A stretch of 64,000 nucleotides of DNA, from assembly GCA_902363625.1 (NCBI GenBank), contig CABJAS010000002.1, positions 186,001 through 250,000 of the forward strand. Direction: 5' to 3'. Made by a program: the position numbers and the translations under genes. Below are positions 9,344 to 17,400 of the stretch, piece by piece. The notes beneath the pieces were generated by a model that ran no database searches, was not told where the DNA came from, and saw only the letters and a list, made by a program, of their open reading frames with translations. This stretch comes from Clostridiaceae bacterium. GTDB lineage: Bacteria; Bacillota_I; Bacilli_A; Erysipelotrichales; Coprobacillaceae. Positions within the stretch are counted from its first letter, which is position 1. Each line of letters opens with the position of its first letter.

Positions 9344-10216
9344 TTATCTTCCTCCCAAGGTATGCATCTTTAATAGCTTTGCCAAAGTTTGACGCATCTC
9401 TTTTCTTTCTACGACTATATCGATAAATCCCTGTTTAAGCATAAATTCAGATCTTTGGAATCCTTCCGGCAGCTTTTGATTAATCGTTTGTTCAATGACA
9501 CGAGGACCGGCAAATCCAATCAGTGCATTGGGTTCGGCAATAATAATATCCCCTAAAGAAGCAAAGGAAGCTGTTACGCCGCCGGTAGTTGGATGAGTAA
9601 TATAAGAAATATACAGTAGACCTTCATTTTGATGCTTAGCAATCGCTTGAGACGTTTTTGCCATCTGCATTAAGGAAATGATTCCCTCCTGCATTCTGGC
9701 TCCTCCGGAAGCACTGAAGATGATTAAAGGCAATTTCTTTTTAGTTGCATATTCTGCGGCACGGGTAATCTTTTCTCCCACGACGTTCCCCATGCTCGCC
9801 ATTAAAAAGCGACTGTCCATAACGGCAATAACTGCCGGCATCCTATCGATTTTTCCTACCCCGGTAACAACGGCTTCATTTAGCCCGGTTTTTATTTGCA
9901 GATCCTTGATCTTTTTTTCATAGTTGGGGAATCCGATTGGATTGGTAAACTTCATTTTCCCGTTTAATTCTCTGAAGCTCCCTTTATCTACTAAGAATTT
10001 TAATCTTCTTTGAGCCGATATTTTTAAATGTTCATGGCAGTGCGGACATACATAGAACTGTTCTTTTAATTCCTGTCTAAGCAGTGTTTCACCACAGCTT
10101 GTACACTTTACATAAATCCCTTCAGGAACATCTTTTTTTTCTGATTTAAAATTTTTATTTCTAAAAGCTTTAAATATATTTAATTTTTCTTTTCTCTCTT
10201 TAAATAGTTCTTCCAT
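9344..10216 (-). CDS. accD: Acetyl-CoA carboxylase carboxyltransferase beta subunit
   Basis: AccD is the zinc-binding half of carboxyltransferase. The 290-residue protein has the zinc ribbon CTSCGE...CPHCHEH at about residues 38-60, then the crotonase-type core with SASGGARMQEG and GGVTASFASLGD. The start codon overlaps the accC stop by one base (TAATG), which suggests coupled translation. Confidence 0.96.
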   Translation of the reverse strand: MEELFKERKEKLNIFKAFRNKNFKSEKKDVPEGIYVKCTSCGETLLRQELKEQFYVCPHCHEHLKISAQRRLKFLVDKGSFRELNGKMKFTNPIGFPNYEKKIKDLQIKTGLNEAVVTGVGKIDRMPAVIAVMDSRFLMASMGNVVGEKITRAAEYATKKKLPLIIFSASGGARMQEGIISLMQMAKTSQAIAKHQNEGLLYISYITHPTTGGVTASFASLGDIIIAEPNALIGFAGPRVIEQTINQKLPEGFQRSEFMLKQGFIDIVVERKEMRQTLAKLLKMHTLGGR

Positions 10217-11568
10217 TATCTCACCATTTCATCTAAGTTATTTTCAATAAAACTTGTGGTAAAGTTACCTTTAATATATTCAGGGTGATGTAAGATTAAA
10301 TATTGTAATTCCTGAGTAGTTTCTACACCGTTGATTACAAGTTCTTCCAAGACTCTTCTCATTCTTCTGATTGCTTCTAAACGATTATTTCCATGCACAA
10401 TGACCTTTGCGACCATCGAATCATAATGAGATGTCACACGATATCCCTGGTACAGTGCGGTATCAATACGAACACCTAACCCTCCCGGAATATGCACACT
10501 ATCTACAATTCCCGGACATGGTCTGAAATCATGCTTGAAGTCTTCCGCATTGATACGGCACTCAATAGCGTGTCCGTTTAACTTGATTTCATTTTGTTTA
10601 AACGACAAAGGCTGATTTGAAGCAATACGGATCTGTTCTCTGATTAAATCAATACCGGTAATCATTTCGGTTACTGGATGTTCTACTTGGATACGAGTGT
10701 TCATCTCAATAAAATAGTAGTTTCCTTTATTATCTAAAACAAATTCGATTGTCCCGGCATTAGCGTAATTCGCTGCTTTTGCTGCCTTCACAGCATCTGC
10801 TCCCATCTTTTCTCTTAACAAAGGTGTTAATGCCTTAGAGGGTGCTTCTTCAATCATTTTTTGATTTCTTCTTTGGATAGAACAATCTCTTTCTCCTAAG
10901 TGAACAACGTTGCCGAAATTATCAGCTAATATTTGAAATTCAATATGCTTTGGATCAACAATCAGTTTTTCAATATACATTTCATCATCATTGAAGCATG
11001 CTTTTGCTTCTGCTCTGGCAGTTTCAAAGGCTTGGATAATCTCTTCTTTCGAGAAGGCTTTACGCATTCCGCGTCCGCCACCGCCGGCTGCTGCTTTAAT
11101 CAGAACAGGATAACCGATTTCATCTGCACAAGCCACTGCTTCTTCTGCGTTTTTTATGCTTCCCTTACTTCCGGGAACGACCGGAACTTTTGCACTGATC
11201 ATTAATTTTCTAGCCGCTGATTTATTCCCCATCATGTCGATAACGTCTCCGCTTGGACCGATAAATGTCATTCCGCATTCTTCTACTAATCGTGCAAAGG
11301 TCGCATTCTCAGATAAGAAGCCAAATCCCGGATGAACGGCATCACAGCCTAAGGCTGTTGCCGCCATTAAGATATTCTTCATATTTAAATAGCTGTCCAT
11401 CGCTTTAGGACCGCCCACACATACAGCTTCATCTGATAATTGAACATGTAAAGATGTTTCATCTGCCGTTGAATAAATGGCAACAGTCTCAATTCCTAAT
11501 TCATGGCAGGTACGTATAATGCGAACTGCGATTTCTCCTCTATTTGCGATTAAAATTTTCTTAAACAT
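10216..11568 (-). CDS. accC: Biotin carboxylase subunit of acetyl-CoA carboxylase
   Basis: AccC carboxylates the biotin on AccB using ATP and bicarbonate. The 450-residue protein is full length: MFKKILIANRGEIAVRIIRT, the ATP-grasp glycine loop KAAAGGGGRGMRKA, the EMNTRIQVEHPVTE active-site segment and the C-terminal RMRRVLEELVINGVETT. It lies 8 bp after accB and overlaps accD. Confidence 0.97.
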   Translation of the reverse strand: MFKKILIANRGEIAVRIIRTCHELGIETVAIYSTADETSLHVQLSDEAVCVGGPKAMDSYLNMKNILMAATALGCDAVHPGFGFLSENATFARLVEECGMTFIGPSGDVIDMMGNKSAARKLMISAKVPVVPGSKGSIKNAEEAVACADEIGYPVLIKAAAGGGGRGMRKAFSKEEIIQAFETARAEAKACFNDDEMYIEKLIVDPKHIEFQILADNFGNVVHLGERDCSIQRRNQKMIEEAPSKALTPLLREKMGADAVKAAKAANYANAGTIEFVLDNKGNYYFIEMNTRIQVEHPVTEMITGIDLIREQIRIASNQPLSFKQNEIKLNGHAIECRINAEDFKHDFRPCPGIVDSVHIPGGLGVRIDTALYQGYRVTSHYDSMVAKVIVHGNNRLEAIRRMRRVLEELVINGVETTQELQYLILHHPEYIKGNFTTSFIENNLDEMVR

Positions 11569-11576
11569 ATTCTCAC

Positions 11577-12032
11577 CTATCCTTGGATGCTCATTAATAC
11601 TTGATCAAATTCTACTAAATCCTCATCTTTAACTAAAATACTTGTTACTGTACCACTGATTGGCGCTTTAATTTCATTCATAACCTTCATTGCTTCAATA
11701 ATACATAGTGTATCTCCGGCATTGACATGACTTCCTACCTCTACAAATGATTTTGCTTCCGGTGAGTTTTTAGAATAGAACACGCCTACAAGCGGTGCTT
11801 TCACCATTTCTCCGCTGACACTTTCTTCTTGCACCGGTGCTGACAAAGCAGGGGCTGCAGGTACAGGAACAGGCTGAGAAGGCATTGGCATAGCAGGTGC
11901 CTGAGTCATCACTACTTCTTTTACATCTTCTTTTTCTAATTTAATCTTTATATCATCAAATTCTACGTCCATTTTATGGATATCAGAATCAGAAAACTTA
12001 TCCATTAATTCCTTAATAATATCTAGCTTCAT
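11577..12032 (-). CDS. accB: Biotin carboxyl carrier protein
   Basis: This is the biotinylated carrier of acetyl-CoA carboxylase. The 151-residue protein has an N-terminal region, a Pro/Ala linker (about residues 44-70, APAMPMPSQPVPVPAAP) and the biotinyl domain with EAMKVMNEIKAP, in which Lys is the biotin site. The start ATG at 12032 has an AAGGAG site. It is the first gene after the acpP terminator. A FabT-type palindrome 18 bp upstream of its start suggests direct repression. Confidence 0.95.
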   Translation of the reverse strand: MKLDIIKELMDKFSDSDIHKMDVEFDDIKIKLEKEDVKEVVMTQAPAMPMPSQPVPVPAAPALSAPVQEESVSGEMVKAPLVGVFYSKNSPEAKSFVEVGSHVNAGDTLCIIEAMKVMNEIKAPISGTVTSILVKDEDLVEFDQVLMSIQG

Positions 12033-12049
12033 AATATTCTCCTTTGTGT

Positions 12050-12062
12050 TTTGAACTTCAAA
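12050..12062. promoter_or_regulatory. FabT-type operator upstream of accB
   Basis: TTTGAACTTCAAA is a perfect TTTGA-N3-TCAAA palindrome, the spacing known for FabT sites in lactic acid bacteria. It lies between the acpP terminator and the accB start codon. Confidence 0.65.
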
Positions 12063-12072
12063 CTATTATTTT

Positions 12073-12100
12073 AAAAAAAAGTTTACTCGAAAGAGTAAAC
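12073..12100 (-). terminator. Rho-independent terminator after acpP
   Basis: A perfect 8-bp stem, GTTTACTC/GAGTAAAC, with a 4-nt loop is followed by eight Ts on the minus strand. It separates acpP from the acc/fab operon and should let ACP be made in excess. Confidence 0.9.
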
Positions 12101-12101
12101 A

Positions 12102-12329
12102 TTATTTATTTGTTTCAATGTAATCTACGATATTTTTAACTGTCTGCATTTGTGTAGATACATCATCAGGAATCTCGATATCAAATTCTTCTTCAATCGC
12201 CATGATTAATTCTACAGCGTCCAATGAATCTGCTTCTAAATCGTCTTTTAAACTTGCCTCTAATGTAACTGCATCTGCATCACAGCTTAGTGAATCCACA
12301 ATAATTTCTTTTACTTTATCAAATACCAT
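12102..12329 (-). CDS. acpP: Acyl carrier protein
   Basis: This is the 75-residue carrier that holds growing acyl chains on a 4'-phosphopantetheine arm. The start is the ATG at 12329 ([20 protein letters not shown]) with GAGGAGG upstream; the frame to 12404 is an artefact running into the promoter. The attachment serine is in [18 protein letters not shown], and the acidic helix II is typical. It has its own promoter, two FabT-type boxes and its own terminator. Confidence 0.97.
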   Translation of the reverse strand: MVFDKVKEIIVDSLSCDADAVTLEASLKDDLEADSLDAVELIMAIEEEFDIEIPDDVSTQMQTVKNIVDYIETNK

Positions 12330-12360
12330 AAGTTTATTCCTCCTCGTTAGTAACAAAAGC

Positions 12361-12389
12361 ATTATAGATGATTTGAAGTTAAAAGTAAA
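12361..12389 (-). promoter_or_regulatory. acpP promoter
   Basis: On the minus strand a -35 TTTACT (12384-12389), a 17-bp spacer and a perfect -10 TATAAT (12361-12366) lie upstream of the acpP ribosome site. One FabT-type box fills the spacer. Confidence 0.75.
12372..12384. promoter_or_regulatory. FabT-type operator 1 (one mismatch) in acpP promoter
   Basis: TTTGAAGTTAAAA differs by one base from the perfect palindrome 21 bp away. It lies between the -35 and -10 of acpP, a position where binding would block RNA polymerase. Confidence 0.55.
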
Positions 12390-12392
12390 TAG

Positions 12393-12405
12393 TTTGAAGT
12401 TCAAA
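12393..12405. promoter_or_regulatory. FabT-type operator 2 upstream of acpP
   Basis: TTTGAAGTTCAAA is a TTTGA-N3-TCAAA palindrome just upstream of the -35 element. It sits exactly 21 bp (two helical turns) from the neighbouring box, so two dimers would bind the same face. Confidence 0.65.
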
Positions 12406-12659
12406 AAGTTATTTTTTTATACTTTATTTTTCGTCATTTTATTTCATTTATCAAAACAATATTAAATTATACTGATATATAGAGGATATTTTCATATTAA
12501 TAAAATTACTGAAAACTGAGAAAGGACTATAAAAAGAAAGGGGTACCACTTTATTTTCTTCTTATTTTACTGAAAAATTGCTTAGTTTATATAAATAAAT
12601 AGGAAAACTATTATGTCTAATAAGCAATAAATTTGTTTGGTATTTGGGGATGGTTTATT
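12406..12659. other. Intergenic stretch with no gene seen
   Basis: AT-rich spacer between the divergent acpP promoter and the promoter of the zinc-ribbon gene. Apart from those elements at its two ends I see no ORF with a ribosome site, RNA or repeat. Confidence 0.5.
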
Positions 12660-12688
12660 TTTACATTTCTCTCTTTTTCGATTATAAT
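12660..12688 (+). promoter_or_regulatory. Promoter of zinc-ribbon gene
   Basis: TTTACA (12660-12665), a 17-bp spacer and TATAAT (12683-12688) form a near-consensus sigma-A promoter ending 25 bp before the start codon at 12714. Confidence 0.75.
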
Positions 12689-12713
12689 AGAGACTATGGA
12701 AAGCAGGGTGGTT

Positions 12714-13166
12714 ATGAAAAAAGTATTTCAGAAACAGTTAGAAGAACTTGGATTTATTCGCTGCAATCATTGCGGTCATTTTGCCCCTGGGTACATAGAT
12801 ACTTACAATACCCAAAAAACATTACTGGGATTTCCACTCTCCAAAGTATCAAAAGGGTTTGTTTTGCGATGTGATAACTGTCACCATGAAGAAATGATCG
12901 ATCGTGATCAGGTGCAGGATTATATTAAACAGACAAAAGATATCCTTCCTTATAAGCAGCAGCTAAAAATATGGAAGCAAATATATACAGCACATAAGTA
13001 TTTATCTACCGATGATGATCTTTCTAAAGATTTAGGTCCCTTCTTTGAAGCCGTAAAAAAAGAAGCATGGGCAAATATTCCTTTTGAAATCAGTGAAAAA
13101 GATTTCAATTATATTTTTAATGCTTATCTTACAAACCTAACAAAATCAAGCAAAAAAGAAAAGTAA
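12714..13166 (+). CDS. Zinc-ribbon protein of unknown function
   Basis: A 150-residue cytosolic protein; no function recognised. I start at the ATG at 12714 (MKKVFQKQLEELGFIRC) because the promoter's -10 lies inside the longer open frame that begins at 12633. Two CxxC pairs, CNHCGHF (about residues 17-23) and CDNCHHEE (about 52-59), suggest a zinc ribbon. The rest is helical and charged with a Lys-rich tail. It is a single-gene unit with its own promoter and terminator, oriented towards an unrecognised gene. Confidence 0.75.
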   Translation: MKKVFQKQLEELGFIRCNHCGHFAPGYIDTYNTQKTLLGFPLSKVSKGFVLRCDNCHHEEMIDRDQVQDYIKQTKDILPYKQQLKIWKQIYTAHKYLSTDDDLSKDLGPFFEAVKKEAWANIPFEISEKDFNYIFNAYLTNLTKSSKKEK

Positions 13167-13187
13167 CCCGCAAGTTACTTTTTTTGT
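13161..13187. terminator. Bidirectional terminator between convergent genes
   Basis: AAGTAAC and GTTACTT pair around a 6-nt loop. There is a T-run after it on the plus strand and an A-rich flank that serves the minus-strand gene. Confidence 0.8.
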
Positions 13188-13191
13188 TTTA

Positions 13192-14331
13192 TCAATTTAG
13201 CTGGTTTTTTTCTTTATTATAGAGATAGTCATCAACTTCCTCATCTGTGACCGATTCAATAAAATCTAAAAAACTATTAAAATCATCTTCCGGTGACAAG
13301 CCTGTCTTATAATGATACGCTCTTTCTAACTTTTTCATAGTATCAATCTGAAGTCCGCTCAATACATCACTCATACGGCTTACCGGATAGCCACGGGCTG
13401 CCCATGTATTCAAGGTTTCTCCCAGCTCATCACAAAGATCCATTAATTCAAAGAACTTATCTGCATTCCTTTCATAATGAGGATAATGATTATAAATATA
13501 CTTTTTGATCATATTTTTATCTAATAAGAGGTTTGTTACATTTTGAATAAGATTTAAAAACTGGTCTTCATAGAAATAACTATTGATTTCCCTCATAAGT
13601 TTTAATAAACGCTGCAAGGAATCGTTTTTATAATTCAGTTCATAAGCAGCGTAGTCCATAATTTCATTATAGTTAAACTCATATTTTGGTAAAGCTAATA
13701 CATCAATATACACATCAAGGAAGTCTGCTACTTCTTCTACATCATAGTAAGTAAAAAGGGTGACCGGAATATTATCATATGTAATTTCAAGAATCGCTAT
13801 GCGATGACCAAAATAATCCGAAGATTCAATAATAGATTCGATCTGTTCATTCGTATAACAGCTTAAATAACGGTGAATACAATCATAAAATTCTTCTTTC
13901 GTTAAAATGCCATAAGCATTGCATAAACCGATGCAGACTTGCTGTAGTTCTAATATTTTCTTTCCTTCTGCCGTATTTATTTTTTCTACCACCCTTTTTA
14001 TGGCATCATAAAATTCATCGTAAATATAAATCTCATCTGCAAAATAAGAAAAGCTAATTAAAAGTTTACTTGATAACTCGATAACCAGGGGTTTATTTTC
14101 ATCGGTTAATATTTTTTCCTCATTCTCCACAATCTTTTTTAACAATTTAATTTCTTGTGCGGACAAGGCATAAAATAAATGATCATTAATATTATAGTAG
14201 GCAACAATTGTTTCCAGCATTCTTTTTCTGGTAATTTTTTCATAAGGAAGTGGTTTATCAATAGTTGTTGAATAATAATCATATAAGTTCTCTTTATCAA
14301 AACGATTTGCCCAGGTATATATAGATTTCAT
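13192..14331 (-). CDS. Unrecognised 379-residue protein
   Basis: I do not recognise this protein. The start chosen is the ATG at 14331 (MKSIYTWANRFDKENLYDYY), which has AGAGGTGAG 4-5 bases upstream; the GTG at 14340 sits inside that ribosome site. It is acidic, rich in Tyr, Leu and Asp, lacks a signal peptide or membrane segment, and looks all-helical throughout, ending FLDFIESVTDEEVDDYLYNK. It lies alone between the zinc-ribbon gene (convergent) and the terminator of the giant surface protein. A helical-repeat or regulatory scaffold is possible but unsupported. Confidence 0.7.
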   Translation of the reverse strand: MKSIYTWANRFDKENLYDYYSTTIDKPLPYEKITRKRMLETIVAYYNINDHLFYALSAQEIKLLKKIVENEEKILTDENKPLVIELSSKLLISFSYFADEIYIYDEFYDAIKRVVEKINTAEGKKILELQQVCIGLCNAYGILTKEEFYDCIHRYLSCYTNEQIESIIESSDYFGHRIAILEITYDNIPVTLFTYYDVEEVADFLDVYIDVLALPKYEFNYNEIMDYAAYELNYKNDSLQRLLKLMREINSYFYEDQFLNLIQNVTNLLLDKNMIKKYIYNHYPHYERNADKFFELMDLCDELGETLNTWAARGYPVSRMSDVLSGLQIDTMKKLERAYHYKTGLSPEDDFNSFLDFIESVTDEEVDDYLYNKEKNQLN

Positions 14332-14432
14332 TGGTCTCACCTCTTACTTTTATTCTATCATAGCTATTAGTTGAGGTGTAGTATTTTATATTTAATCCTT
14401 TCTAAGGGTAAATTATACTAACCTTGATTTAA

Positions 14433-14466
14433 AAAACACCAAAGATAAATTATTCTCTGGTGTTTT
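14433..14466 (-). terminator. Terminator of the giant surface protein gene
   Basis: AAAACACCA and TGGTGTTTT pair across a 16-nt loop, with a run of Ts after the second arm on the minus strand. It lies just past the stop codon at 14473. Confidence 0.75.
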
Positions 14467-14472
14467 AATAGT

Positions 14473-17400
14473 TTATTTTATTAGTTTTTCCTTTTTCTTA
14501 GTCAAACCAAAGTATATAGCACCTGCCATTGATAAGAATGCTAGGTATGCCCAAACATTTGAAACTCTGTCTGAAGTATCTACCCTGTCATTTTCTGTAA
14601 CAATAGGTGTAATTGTAATATCGACTATGCCGTCATAATCACTGTCAATATTAACATCTGGTTTACCATCTCCATCTGCATCAATGTTGGTATCCGGCTT
14701 TCCATCCCCATCTATGTCGATGTTGACATTTGGTTTGCCATCTCCATCGGTGTCGATGTTGACATTCGGTTTACCATCTCCATCTGTGTCAATGTTGACA
14801 TCTGGTTTTCCATCTCCATCTGTGTCGATGTTGACATCTGGCTTTCCATCCCCATCTGTATCGATGTTGACATTCGGTTTACCATCTCCATCTGTGTCAA
14901 TGTTGATATTTGGTTTTCCATCTCCATCTGTATCGATGTTGACATCTGGTTTGCCATCTCCATTGGTATCGATGTTGACATTTGGTTTGCCATCTCCATC
15001 GGTGTCGATGTTGACATCTGGTTTGCCATCTCCATTGGTATCGATGTTGACATTTGGTTTTCCATCTCCATCTGTGTCGATGTTGACATCTGGTTTACCA
15101 TCTCCATCTGTATCGATGTTGACATTTGGTTTTCCATCTCCATTGGTATCGATGTTGACATTTGGTTTTCCATCTCCATCGGTATCAATGTTGACATCCG
15201 GTTGATTATCCCCATCGGTATCGATATTAACATTTGGTTTTCCGTCTCCATCTGTATCAATATTCACATCCGGTTTTCCATCCCCGTTTATATCTATATT
15301 AATATTTGGATTAGCTGTATCATAACCCGGATGAACAATACCGTTTGGATAAACATCTTGATTTGGCTTCCAATTATCATCAACACCATCTTTATTTATA
15401 TCAATAGCTGGTCGATAGTAATCTGTATCTCCAACACCATCCCCGGTAGTATCTATACTTGTATCAGGCTTCCAAATGTCATCCTTATTTCCACCCTGTC
15501 CGCTTGGTTTCCATACACCAGTATTGTCTGTATCAATATTAATATCTGGTTTTCCGTCTCCATTGGTATCAATGTTGATATCCGGCTTGCCATCTCCATC
15601 AGTATCAATATTTACATCAGGCTTGCCATCTCCATCTACATCAATATTGACATCTGGTTTTTTACCTAAAACAACTTTGACATCATGATCAGAAGAAATT
15701 TGATCAAAATTAATATTTCCATTTCCTGTATCACTAATAAGATCTGGTCTGCTTACTCCATCTACAATAATATCGCGAATTTCATAACCGTCTTCCGTCA
15801 CTGACCAGTTGACATTATGATTTGCACCATTTGTTACTGTTGTGCTGTTTGATATCGTACCAGGTCCGCCAACGATTTCTGTAATAATATTGAAGTTATC
15901 AGTATTATCAGGCGGAGTTAAATCATTTACCTCATCATTGTTAGGTAATTGTGTTCTTTTAACAATAACTTCTACATCTTTATTTTCATTAAGATTTTCT
16001 AATGTAATAGAGTTACCATCATAAGGAACAGAAACCCCATTAACTTTAACATCTGTTACTTCATATTTATTCGAATCAATATCCCAAGTCACGGTTGTTG
16101 ATCCAGCGTGTCCATTATCAGGATCTACATGGAATTTTCCTGTACCATCAATCGCTCCGACACCGCCAGAAATATTTCCGGTAACGTTGATCAGTTGATC
16201 ATCTTGAGGAAGATCACTGATATCATTTGCAAAGTAAACTTCAATGATATGATCCTGCTGAATGGCATTAACACTAACATGTGCTTTGGAATCAGTTGCC
16301 TCTTTAACTTGGATATCTGTCAGATCCGTATACATCGCTCTTGCAGATCTGTAATATATTGCCGGAGCTGCTTCAAATTTCACTTCACCGTCTACAACAA
16401 TTTTAACAATTTTTGTTCCATCTCCTGGCTGTCCAATAATTTGTTCATAATCTTGTTCACGATAAAGCGTTTTTGATTCTGAAATAGTTCCATTTCCATA
16501 TTTAATCGTTTTAACATGATATAAATCTGGTTTTAAATAAACTTCTACTTTTTGATCTTTATCAATATTTTCTAATTGAACCTTTTGATCATCCTTACTG
16601 ATTTCCTGACCGTTTACAACAACTTTATCAATAACATAAGTTGCATAGTCATCAGAAGATTTGTCTTCAGTTGTTTGGTACACTGGGTTCCATTCAACAT
16701 CATAGCTGCTTCCTTTTTCTACAACACTGCCGCCGGTAATGGTTCCCGGTCCGCCAATCAGTTCTGTTATGACCTTAACAGAATCTTTGTCATAAATAGA
16801 CGGAATGCTTTCTCCATCCTTTGTAAAGTAAACATCCACAACATGATTTGCAGATATATTTTTGAAATCAATGTTTCCTTGTTTTATTTGCTCATCATCT
16901 AATTTTACCCCATCAATAAATACCTGATAAACACGATATCCGTTCTGGGCTTCCCATGTCACAAGCTCATCACTGTTCATTTGTACAACTTTACTTGGAC
17001 TTGTCACTGTGTTTTCCGGATGAACAGTATCCCCACCATATTGATTTACAGTTAAAGTATAGTATCCTAGTGTACTGTTACCACCGATGCTTGGTAAGCG
17101 GTCAACCGTAATAATGACTTCATGATTTGCCGAAATACCTTTGAAATCAATATTTTCTGTATCCAATGGATATTCTTTTCCATCTACTAAAATAGAGGTA
17201 ATATAATATTCACTGTCAATCTGCCATTCAACTTTGTGATCTTTACCTTTTAATACGGTCATTGTCGGAGTAATCATTGTACCGCCAGTATCACCTACTA
17301 CTTTCGTTTTAACAGTATAGTAGTTGCCCATATCCGGCTGATCTCCACTGCTAGCACTAAATATTACCGAAACCTCATGATGAGAAGCAATATCATTAAA

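Noticed and set aside
12633..12713. Extended hydrophobic N-terminus of the zinc-ribbon protein (MFGIWGWFIFTFLSF)
   Set aside because: The -35 and -10 of its promoter lie inside this stretch, so it cannot be in the mRNA.
14684..15688. Long open frames of 70-182 residues in other frames of the repeat array
   Set aside because: They are made of degenerate short repeats produced by the 36-bp periodicity of the surface gene. They have no ribosome sites and nonsense composition.
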